NCBI GenBank assembly: GCA_964374095.1
Contig: CAYJXJ010000105.1
Location: 1-16,095 of the forward strand
Origin: CAYJXJ01 sp964374095
GTDB taxonomy: Bacteria > Elusimicrobiota > Elusimicrobia > UBA1565 > UBA9628
DNA length: 16,095 nt
Direction of reading: 5' to 3'
Shown here: positions 1 through 6,549 of the stretch, piece by piece
Numbering within the stretch: the first letter of the stretch is position 1
Layout of the letters: each line of letters opens with the position of its first letter
Program-made: the position numbers and the translations under genes
The notes under the pieces: generated by a model
What the model saw: the letters and a program-made list of their open reading frames with translations, nothing else
The model's database searches: none
Told to the model about the DNA's origin: nothing

Positions 1-313
1 CGACGGCGCCTATTCGTTCTACCCCTTCGCCTTCGTGGACTGGGAGGGCCGCCGTCGCGCCGCGGTCGGCGGCGCGACGGTCGGGGTGCCCGAACGCTTC
101 CGCAGCTGTCGTTTTGACAGGGCCTCCGCGCTCTGTCAAAATTGCTGTTCCGACTACTACCGCGACCCTCGCGTCAACGAGGGCAACGATCCCTACCGCT
201 GGCGCACCGAGATGGCGCGCGCGTTCATGGACCGGGTGGCGCTCGCGGCCAAGAGCGAGCCGCGCCTGCGGGCCTATTTGAGGGAGGCCGTGATCCGATG
301 CCGGATCAGCTAG
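1..313 (+). CDS. 3' end of a Cys-rich protein, possibly radical SAM/SPASM-type (partial)
   Basis: This reading frame is open from the left edge (frame beginning at base 2) and ends at TAG 311-313, so only the last 103 residues are seen. The visible part begins with an aromatic stretch (SFYPFAFVDWEGR), followed by a Cys cluster of the form C-x8-C-x2-C-C around 105-153, and ends in a charged helix. In many radical SAM proteins with SPASM or twitch tails, a 'F-x-D-W-x-G' strand precedes Cys residues that bind an auxiliary Fe-S cluster. The usual Cys pair right after that strand is absent here, where the sequence reads RRRAAVGG. The radical SAM operon nearby makes this assignment attractive, but the catalytic domain is outside the window. 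It could equally be another Fe-S or zinc protein. The frame is convincing as coding because of its composition and its tidy convergent stop. Confidence 0.5.
   Translation, partial: DGAYSFYPFAFVDWEGRRRAAVGGATVGVPERFRSCRFDRASALCQNCCSDYYRDPRVNEGNDPYRWRTEMARAFMDRVALAAKSEPRLRAYLREAVIRCRIS
112..141. repeat. 9-bp perfect inverted repeat with TTGACA in both arms
   Basis: The arms ttttgacag (112-120) and ctgtcaaaa (133-141) are exact reverse complements around a 12-base GC-rich loop. The AT-rich arms stand out in a GC-rich coding region and lie inside the Cys-cluster codons of the partial gene. Each arm contains the sigma70 -35 hexamer TTGACA. On the + strand, 17 bases separate it from CAAAAT (137-142), a poor -10 match. 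The function is unknown; it may be a protein-binding site or chance. Confidence 0.4.
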
Positions 314-672
314 TTCCGGGACTCGAGGACCGTGAGGCGCGTCTCGTGGGAAGCGAGAGTCTCGCGGTGCTCGCGGAGGATTTGATCGAAAGACAGGAGC
401 GTGCGCCTGTTGTCGACCACCTCGCCGCTGAGCGTGTCGAGGGTCTTAGTAATGGTGTTGAGGTGGTTCTTGATATCGGCCATGTCGGCCTTGGTCGCCA
501 TCTCGGCGCGGGTCCTGACGAGTTCGATGGCCACTCGGTCGATCTTCTCCTTGAAGTCGCTACGCACGGATTTGATCTCGCTCTCGAGGCGCCGCCTGGT
601 GTGTTGAACTTCTTTCCGTACGACAGCCAAGTCGGCTCGCGAGGCGGGTTTGTCCCCGTTTTTAAATGGCAC
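310..672 (-). CDS. Small coiled-coil protein, function unknown
   Basis: This gene encodes 120 residues that are strongly helical and charged. Heptad-like hydrophobic spacing runs almost the full length, and there is no signal peptide or membrane segment. The central MATKADMADIKNHL resembles the 'ATKADLA' segments common in small bacterial coiled-coil proteins (DUF1640/CCDC90-like in style), but I cannot name a function. It starts at a GTG (670-672). An in-frame stop immediately upstream leaves no earlier start, and no Shine-Dalgarno sequence is visible. Its stop shares the CTAG at 310-313 with the stop of the convergent gene to its left. Its start overlaps the annotated ATG of the divergent operon gene by 7 bases, so at least one of those two starts may be wrong. 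Its codons look less GC-rich than the operon's, which suggests a separate origin. Confidence 0.7.
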   Translation of the reverse strand: MPFKNGDKPASRADLAVVRKEVQHTRRRLESEIKSVRSDFKEKIDRVAIELVRTRAEMATKADMADIKNHLNTITKTLDTLSGEVVDNRRTLLSFDQILREHRETLASHETRLTVLESRN

Positions 673-690
673 GAATCAATAATAGCACTT
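640..690. promoter_or_regulatory. AT-richer divergent start region, candidate promoter area
   Basis: The stretch around 656-690 contains gtttttaaatgg and caataatagc, the most AT-rich sequence near the operon start. It lies where the leftward coiled-coil gene and the rightward operon diverge. The best hexamers I can find (ttgtcc 650-655 and aataat 678-683) have a spacer of about 22 bases, too long for sigma70. I call the region, not a specific promoter. Confidence 0.25.
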
Positions 691-3600
691 CCCCGAGTCT
701 AGGGGCAGGGTCCATCGGCCCATGCGGCACTGGGACCAACCGCCACGCCACGGGATACCGCGCCCTGGCGGTTCTCCTACGCGGCACCCTGAAGGCCAAC
801 CTCATCCACCACCTGGCTCACACCGGCGACTTGACGACCATCCGCCGAATCGGTCGGCGCGCGGCCATCCCCAGGGACTGGGTCATGGCGGACGCTCCCA
901 TCTCCGCGCTCGCTCGCCGAGGGCTGGAGCGGACTTGCTCCACGCCGACCGCGCATCTCAAGCCCGGCAGTCTCGGCTTGCGGGACCTGGAGGAGGCCGC
1001 TCGAACCGAGCCGTCCTCCCCATGGCCGCAGGTCGGCCTGGGCCTGGCCTGGCTGAGGCTGTGGGACGGGGGGGACTGCTTCAAGAGGGCTCTCGGCGCT
1101 TTCGACCGGGCCCTCGCCCTGAGACCGGGCTGGGCCTGGGGGCATCTCCTGCGCGGGGAGGCGCGGCGCTCGATGCTGGACTATGACGGGGCGATCGCCG
1201 ACTACGACCGCGCCTTCCGCCGCGATCCCCGCTTCGGCTGGGCCCCGGCCTTCAAGGCCCGGGCGCTCTTCCAGCGGCGCACGCGGCGGGCCGACATGCG
1301 GTGGATGGACCGCGCCATCGCCATCGAGCCCAATGCCGGTTGGATGCGGGCTTGGCGCGGGGAGTCCCACCGCCGGCTCGGGGATGCCGCCGCGGCGGAG
1401 CGCGACTTCAAAGCGGCGCTGCGGCTCGACCCGCTCTACGACCAGGCCTACGGGTGGTATGCCCGCTTGCTCGAGGGCCAGGGCCGGCATGCGCCAGCCA
1501 TAAGACTCCTGCGCCGCGGCATCGCCCTTTGCCCGGACTTTGAGAAGGCGTACCGTCCGCTCGTGCGCGCCTTGCGGGGACAAGGCCGGGTCCGCGAGGC
1601 CATCGCGGCGCTCGGCGTCGCCGCCGGCTTGAACCATCGCAACGACTGGCTGGGAGTGTGGCGGGTCGAGGGGGCCGCGGCGGATGAGGCCTCGATGCGG
1701 TCGCTGCGCGCCCTTGAGGAGCATCTGGCGCGGCGGCCGCGGGAGGCTTGGGCCCGGGCCTGGCGCGGAGAGTCTCTCGGACAGTTGGGGCGTCACGCGG
1801 AGGCCCTGGAAGAGATCGACCGCGCCTTGGCGCGGCGCGACATCCCCTGGGCCCACGCGTGGCGGGGCGAGGCGCTCTACCGCCTGGGTCGGCTCGAAGA
1901 GGCGCGCGGGGCGTTGGACCGGGCGGTGAAAGCCGATCCGGGTTATGGCCGGAGCCTCGCCTGGCGCGGCCGGGTGCGCGCGGACTCGGGCGACTGGGCG
2001 GGCGCCGAGGCCGACTACAACGCGGCCCTGGCCGGGCGCCGCATCGAGTACTCATGGCTCTTCGCCTGGCGAGGCGAGGCTAAGCTCAAGCTCGGCCGCG
2101 CCGCCGAGGCGCTCGCCGACCTCGACGCCGCGATCGCGCTGGACGCCAACCGGCCGCAATTCTTCTCCTGGCGCGGCCAGGCCCGCCGGGCGCTGGGAGA
2201 CCTCGACGGCGCGCGGGAGGACCTGCAGCGGGCGGCCGGGGGCCGCCCGCCATCAGCGGCTTTCCCTTGGGACGATTTTTTCAAGAGTCTTTCCCTGCAC
2301 CCATCCGGAAATTTCTCCGAAGCCCTTGCCGTCGTCGATCCGTTCGTGCGCCGTCATGGCCGCGATCATCCCTGGCTCTATCTCGTGCGCTACCGGCTCA
2401 AGCGCGCGGCGGGAGCCCGGGGCTTCATCCGGGATGTGGACCTGGCCTTCCGGGCCGACCCCGGCTGCGGTTGGGTGTTCGGGTTGGGACCCGCTCCCGA
2501 GGCGCTCGGCCAGCGCGGCCGGAAGGTTCAAGACTGGGGGCACGCATTCTCCGGCGAGCCCGGGAGCGCCGGGGTTTGGGCCTATCACGGCCAGGCCCGC
2601 CTGCGCCGAGGCGAAGCCGAAGGCGGTTTGAGGGACCTGGAGCATGCCGTCGCGCTGGATCCCGCGGGCTGGATTCTAGCCTGGTGGGGCGAGGCGCTCC
2701 GGAGTCAGGGGCGATTGGAGGAAGCCCTCGCGGCCCTGGATGGGGCCGTGGCCGCCGATCCCCGCTACGACAACTCCTGGGCGTGGAGGGGAGCCGCGCG
2801 CTTGCAGGCGGGCGACCCCGCTCGGGCCCTCGAAGACTTCGACCATGCCGTCACGCTCAGGCCCACGGCCCGAGCCCGGATGGATCGCTGCCGCGCCCTG
2901 CGGGCGCTGGGGCGCGATCTGGAGGCCGTGGCGGAGCTGCATGCGGCCGTGAGGCTAAACTCCGAATTGGGTTGGGACAAGGGTGACGCCGGAACCCTCG
3001 CGCGCTCGCTTGCGGCGATTGATGAGGCCTGCGCTCGCTACCCGGAGGCGCCCGTTTTCGAGGCTTGGAAGGGGGAAACGCTTTGTCGTCTCGGGCGTCC
3101 GGCCGAGGCGCGGACCTTCCTGGTCCGGGCGTTGGAGCGGCGGTCCGCGCCGGCTTGGGCTTACGCCTGGCACGCCGAGGCGCTCCGGGCCCTCGGCGAG
3201 CCGGCGGGTTCGGCGGTGAAGGACCTCCGGCGCGGCCTCAGACGCGACCCGCGCTACGCCCGCGCCCATGCGGCGCTGGCCGAAGCCCTGCTGTCGCTGG
3301 ACCGGCCGCGGGAAGCCCTGGCGAGCGTCCGGCGGGCCGCGCGGCTGGAACCGTATTCGGCGCGGCTTCTGGCCCTGCGCGCCCGGGCCGAGAACGCCTG
3401 CGGATTGCGCCGGCCGGCGGCGGCCAGTCTCCGGCGGGCCTTGCGGCTCTGTCCCGACTACCCCGAAGCGGCGAGGGAACTGGAGCGGATGACTTATCCA
3501 CCGGACTGGGAACGTTCCAAGTCCGGTGGAAAACTACCGCTCCAAGCCCCTCCTTCGCTCCAAGCCCCTCCTTCGCTCCAAGCCCCTCCTTCGCTCCAAG

Positions 3601-4571
3601 CCCCTCCTTCGCTCCAAGCCCCTCCGTCCCTTGAGTTCTTCGTCAACTACGCCTGCAACGCCAAGTGCCCGTTCTGCTTCAACCCTCCCGACGCGGGTCC
3701 GGAACTGGAACGCGGTCTTCCCCTCCGGGAGTTGGCGGCGCGCATGCACAAGGGTTTCGCCGAGGGCTACCGCGGCATCAAGTTCATCGGCGGGGAGGTC
3801 ACGGTCCGCGACGACCTGCCGCAGATCCTGGCGCTGGCCCGGCGCATCGGATACACCGAGATCCAGTTGACGACCAACGGCCTGCGCCTGGCCGACGCGG
3901 CATACGCCGCCAAGCTCGTCGCTCTGGGCGTCGACACGGTGCGCCTTTCCATCCACGGCCACACGCCGGAGCTTCACGACCGGCTCGTGGGCGTTCCCGG
4001 CGCCCTCGAAAAGGTCCGCCGCGCGATCGTCAACCTCCGGGGGCTGGGCGCGGCTCTGGGGATCAACTATGTCCTCAACCGCGTCAACGCCGCGCACCTG
4101 CCCGAAACCATGCTCCATTTTTTCCGGGACTTGGACATTTCGGACGTGATCGTCTACTTCGTCCGGTACCAGGGCTTTGGAGACCTCGCCGCCAATCGCC
4201 AATTGCTGCGCCTGCGCTTTTCCGACGCCGCGCCGGCCGTGCGCGAGGCGTTCCGGGCGCTGCGGGCGGCGGGAGTCGGGCGCTTTCCCGCCCTCATCCA
4301 TTTCCCGCCCTGCGCGATCCCCGAGCTCAAAGACCACATGCTGGATTGGGGCCCCGTTGGGGAGGGACGTGCCGGCCGCGACCGTTTGACCCTCCCCGAC
4401 GGCTCTTCTGGTTTGATCCATGAGGTCACGAACCAGGGCAAGGCCCCCGTGGATGCCTGCCGTCGTTGTTCGCTGCAAGGTGAATGCCTCGGCGTCGAGA
4501 GACGCTACGTTGAGCTTTTCGGCGAGTCGGAATTCGCGCCTTTCCACGCCGCGGAGCGAGTGCCGGCATGA
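666..4571 (+). CDS. TPR-radical SAM fusion protein (1301 aa)
   Basis: Residues about 65-945 form about 24 TPR-like units of roughly 34 residues, most with a W-R-G-E block in helix A and D-R-A-x-x-x-D-P at the end. Residues 944-988 are a linker holding a palindrome-encoded segment and five LQAPPS repeats. Residues 990-1301 are a radical SAM domain: the SAM [4Fe-4S] motif is C997-x3-C1001-x2-C1004, and the GGE motif is at 1042-1044. C1216, C1265, C1268 and C1274 (the last three as CxxCx5C) could bind an auxiliary cluster. The family makes a 5'-deoxyadenosyl radical from SAM; the substrate is unknown. The TPR half is colinear with the protein at 11048-12628, and the radical SAM half resembles the next gene. 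The start is uncertain: ATG 666 has no ribosome site and overlaps the divergent gene. Alignment with the paralog places its start near codon 750 (ACG here). The gene ends in an ATGA overlap with the next one. Confidence 0.88.
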   Translation: MARINNSTSPSLGAGSIGPCGTGTNRHATGYRALAVLLRGTLKANLIHHLAHTGDLTTIRRIGRRAAIPRDWVMADAPISALARRGLERTCSTPTAHLKPGSLGLRDLEEAARTEPSSPWPQVGLGLAWLRLWDGGDCFKRALGAFDRALALRPGWAWGHLLRGEARRSMLDYDGAIADYDRAFRRDPRFGWAPAFKARALFQRRTRRADMRWMDRAIAIEPNAGWMRAWRGESHRRLGDAAAAERDFKAALRLDPLYDQAYGWYARLLEGQGRHAPAIRLLRRGIALCPDFEKAYRPLVRALRGQGRVREAIAALGVAAGLNHRNDWLGVWRVEGAAADEASMRSLRALEEHLARRPREAWARAWRGESLGQLGRHAEALEEIDRALARRDIPWAHAWRGEALYRLGRLEEARGALDRAVKADPGYGRSLAWRGRVRADSGDWAGAEADYNAALAGRRIEYSWLFAWRGEAKLKLGRAAEALADLDAAIALDANRPQFFSWRGQARRALGDLDGAREDLQRAAGGRPPSAAFPWDDFFKSLSLHPSGNFSEALAVVDPFVRRHGRDHPWLYLVRYRLKRAAGARGFIRDVDLAFRADPGCGWVFGLGPAPEALGQRGRKVQDWGHAFSGEPGSAGVWAYHGQARLRRGEAEGGLRDLEHAVALDPAGWILAWWGEALRSQGRLEEALAALDGAVAADPRYDNSWAWRGAARLQAGDPARALEDFDHAVTLRPTARARMDRCRALRALGRDLEAVAELHAAVRLNSELGWDKGDAGTLARSLAAIDEACARYPEAPVFEAWKGETLCRLGRPAEARTFLVRALERRSAPAWAYAWHAEALRALGEPAGSAVKDLRRGLRRDPRYARAHAALAEALLSLDRPREALASVRRAARLEPYSARLLALRARAENACGLRRPAAASLRRALRLCPDYPEAARELERMTYPPDWERSKSGGKLPLQAPPSLQAPPSLQAPPSLQAPPSLQAPPSLEFFVNYACNAKCPFCFNPPDAGPELERGLPLRELAARMHKGFAEGYRGIKFIGGEVTVRDDLPQILALARRIGYTEIQLTTNGLRLADAAYAAKLVALGVDTVRLSIHGHTPELHDRLVGVPGALEKVRRAIVNLRGLGAALGINYVLNRVNAAHLPETMLHFFRDLDISDVIVYFVRYQGFGDLAANRQLLRLRFSDAAPAVREAFRALRAAGVGRFPALIHFPPCAIPELKDHMLDWGPVGEGRAGRDRLTLPDGSSGLIHEVTNQGKAPVDACRRCSLQGECLGVERRYVELFGESEFAPFHAAERVPA
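3497..3530. repeat. 34-bp near-perfect palindrome inside the fusion gene
   Basis: The left arm, tccaccggact at 3497-3507, is the exact reverse complement of agtccggtgga at 3520-3530. After one mismatch (3508/3519), the centre ggaac/gttcc (3509-3518) is also self-complementary. The element encodes the in-frame segment PPDWERSKSGG just after the last TPR unit. It has no trailing T-run, so a rho-independent terminator is unlikely. It resembles a small palindromic insertion or a protein-binding site. Confidence 0.75.
3539..3628 (+). repeat. Five 18-bp tandem repeats encoding LQAPPS
   Basis: The unit gctccaagcccctccttc is repeated head to tail at 3539, 3557, 3575, 3593 and 3611. The first four copies are identical and the fifth has one change (ccgtc for ccttc). 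The 18-bp length keeps the frame, giving a Pro-rich spacer between the TPR array and the radical SAM domain. Near-identity of the copies implies recent expansion by slippage, so copy number probably varies between strains. It is not a CRISPR array because there are no spacers. Confidence 0.93.
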
Positions 4572-5506
4572 AGACCGAACTCGCCGTGCATGAGCTGTTC
4601 CTCAACTACGCCTGCGGCGCCAAGTGCCCGTTCTGCTACAACCCGCCGCTGACTCCCGAGCTTCTCCGGCGCGACCTCTCGACCGAGGACGCGGCGCGCA
4701 GCCTGCTGGCCGGTTCGCGCTCGGGCGCCCGCATACTCAACCTCCACGGCGGGGAGCCCACCCTGCGCGACGATCTTCCCCACATACTCGCGCTGGCGCG
4801 CAAGCTCCGCTATGAACAGGTCACGCTGGTGACCAACGGAATCCGGCTGGGCGATCCCGAGTACTCCGGACTCCTGGCGAAGGCGGGAGCGACGCATATC
4901 AGGATCTCGATCCACGGACCGGACCCCGAGACTCACGACGCGATCGTCGCCGTTCCGGGGGCGTTCTCCAAGGTGCTGCGCGCCGTCGAAAACGTCAGGG
5001 CCCGGGGCCTTCCCCTCGGCGTCAACTTCGTCCTCATCCGCGAGAACCACCGCCGGCTCGCGCGCTTCGTAGAGAAATTCTGTCTGGAGCTTGGGATCGG
5101 CGATCTCATCGTCTATTTTCCTCACCGGCGCGGGATGATGGAGATCAACGCCGCGGCCTCCGGGGTGTCCTATGCCGAGGTCGCGCCCTCGGTGCGGGAG
5201 GCGGCCGGCGCCCTGCGGCGTGCCGGCCGGCTCGACACTCTGCTCCTCGCTAATTTCGTTCCGTGCGTGCTGCCCGAGTTGTCCGGGCTAATGCTCGACT
5301 GGTCCCGCGAGCACCCGGAGGCGGCGGCCATGACTCATCCCGAGGGCGGCGAGACCGACATCCACGCCATGAAGGGTTCCCAGCGGGCGCCGGTCCGGGC
5401 GTGCGCCTCCTGTGCGTTGGGGTCCACGTGCCTCGGGGTGGAGCGGGAATACACCCAACGCCACGGGGACGCTGAATTCGCGGCGCTGGCGGAGGCGCGG
5501 GCGTGA
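4568..5506 (+). CDS. Radical SAM enzyme with four-Cys auxiliary cluster tail (312 aa)
   Basis: The protein starts almost directly with the SAM-cluster motif C16-x3-C20-x2-C23 and has GGEPT at 61-65, both signatures of the radical SAM superfamily. The tail carries C233 and then C279-x2-C282-x5-C288, followed by a G-V-E-R-E-Y block. Four Cys in this order suit an auxiliary [4Fe-4S] cluster like those of SPASM/twitch enzymes. The same layout occurs in the radical SAM half of the preceding fusion gene, including the flanking YACxAKCPFC and CLGVER sequences, so the two are paralogs. The start ATG overlaps the upstream stop as ATGA (4568-4571), with a possible GGAG at 4553-4556. Substrate and reaction cannot be deduced. 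A role in oxidative or cross-linking chemistry on a peptide is inference from the tail and the neighbours. Confidence 0.93.
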   Translation: MKTELAVHELFLNYACGAKCPFCYNPPLTPELLRRDLSTEDAARSLLAGSRSGARILNLHGGEPTLRDDLPHILALARKLRYEQVTLVTNGIRLGDPEYSGLLAKAGATHIRISIHGPDPETHDAIVAVPGAFSKVLRAVENVRARGLPLGVNFVLIRENHRRLARFVEKFCLELGIGDLIVYFPHRRGMMEINAAASGVSYAEVAPSVREAAGALRRAGRLDTLLLANFVPCVLPELSGLMLDWSREHPEAAAMTHPEGGETDIHAMKGSQRAPVRACASCALGSTCLGVEREYTQRHGDAEFAALAEARA

Positions 5507-6549
5507 ATTTGCTGGTGTTTCTCTCCGACCGCTGCGACATGAGCTGCGACTACTGCTTCCTGAGCCTGAACCGGGGGCCGGCGACGGTGCTTGACGCGGA
5601 CGCGGCGCGCCGCGCCTGCGCCGATCATCTCGCGCGCTGCGGCCGCGGCGCCCGGGTCAACATCTTGGGGGGAGAACCGCTCATCCACTGGGACCTCGCG
5701 CGCGGCCTGGCCGCCTTCATCTTGAAGGAAGACTCGACCGCGGGCGTCACCGTGTTCACCAACGGCACGGGGGCTCACCCCGGCCGCGTCGCCGAGTTGT
5801 TGGATCTCGGGGCCCGGGTGACGGTGAGCCTGGACGGCGAGCCCGCGGCGCACGACGCGCACCGCAAGCTCGCGGGGCGCGCGGACTCGGCTGCCGAGCG
5901 GACGTGGGAGGCGCTGGCGGGCTCCGATGCGGGGGCGCTGCGCGCCAACATGGTGGTGAGCGCCGACACCGCGGCGGGGCTCGTCGCCAACGTCGAGCAT
6001 CTGCGCCGGAAGGGCTTTCGCCGCGTTTCGATCAACCTCGACGCGCGGCGGGCATGGACCCCGGAGGAGTTGGCGGTCCTCGCGGCGGCCTTCGACGGCT
6101 TGGTGCGTTACGTGCGCACGGTGTCGCCGCCGGGACGCGCCCCGGCCCTGGAGATCGCCAACGCCGCCGCCGTGGCATCGGCGCGGGCCGACCGGGACGC
6201 GGAGGGCCTCTCCCACGGCTACGAGGACCTGGTCCTCGGCGCCGACGCCCGTTACTACGCCTGCGACTCGTTCCTGTCGCTGCCCTACGCGCAAGCGGCC
6301 CGCTGGGCCGTGGGCGACGTCGAGCGCGGCGTGGATTGGGGGGGGCGCGAGAGGCTCCACGCCGAGGCCCGGTCCTTCATTCATGCGCATCTCCCGCGGC
6401 CGCGGCACTACAACTGTCCCCGTGAAACTTATTTTCTCGCCCGGCTCGCCGGCCGCGACCCCGCGCCCGCGGTCCGCGGCTTCATGGCCGCGGATGAACT
6501 GCTGGGGCGGGCGATGTCCGCGCTTTGCGAGGCTCATGCCCCGGCCTGA
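5503..6549 (+). CDS. Radical SAM enzyme of a second subtype (348 aa)
   Basis: The SAM-cluster motif is C11-x3-C15-x2-C18 at the very N-terminus, followed by GGEPL at 56-60 and a V-S-L-D-G-E strand typical of the barrel of SPASM-class enzymes. The tail has only C254 (YYAC) and C305 (HYNC) well placed for ligation. A complete SPASM Cys set is therefore not visible, unlike the preceding enzyme. The domain is otherwise full length. The start is GTG 5503, in a GTGA overlap with the upstream stop, and is preceded by GGAGG (5491-5495) at 7-base spacing, which strongly supports this start. It is sequence-distinct from the two related radical SAM domains upstream, so it probably performs another step or acts on another part of the substrate. 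The substrate is unknown. Confidence 0.92.
   Translation: MNLLVFLSDRCDMSCDYCFLSLNRGPATVLDADAARRACADHLARCGRGARVNILGGEPLIHWDLARGLAAFILKEDSTAGVTVFTNGTGAHPGRVAELLDLGARVTVSLDGEPAAHDAHRKLAGRADSAAERTWEALAGSDAGALRANMVVSADTAAGLVANVEHLRRKGFRRVSINLDARRAWTPEELAVLAAAFDGLVRYVRTVSPPGRAPALEIANAAAVASARADRDAEGLSHGYEDLVLGADARYYACDSFLSLPYAQAARWAVGDVERGVDWGGRERLHAEARSFIHAHLPRPRHYNCPRETYFLARLAGRDPAPAVRGFMAADELLGRAMSALCEAHAPA

Noticed and set aside
112..141. Bidirectional terminator for the coiled-coil gene
   Set aside because: The stem is followed by A residues rather than T residues on both strands, the reverse of a terminator, and it lies inside coding sequence.
777..1856. - strand open frame (359 codons) opposite the first TPR units
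   Set aside because: It is antisense to clearly coding TPR repeats, and its composition and lack of motifs mark it as a shadow.
3497..3530. Rho-independent terminator
   Set aside because: The hairpin is not followed by a T-run and lies in the middle of an open frame that continues into an intact radical SAM domain.
3539..3628. Possible CRISPR-like array
   Set aside because: The units abut without spacers, are 18 bp and in frame, and encode a Pro-rich linker.
3534..4547. Long open frame on the - strand (about 337 codons) opposite the radical SAM half
   Set aside because: It is a shadow of a GC-rich coding frame. Its protein is a translation of the complement of the tandem repeats and radical SAM codons, with no recognisable motif.
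6383..6535. Upstream extension of the 408-residue TPR gene to ATG 6383
   Set aside because: It would overlap the radical SAM gene by 167 bases and encode low-complexity sequence unlike the TPR proteins. ATG 6536 fits the short overlaps of the operon.
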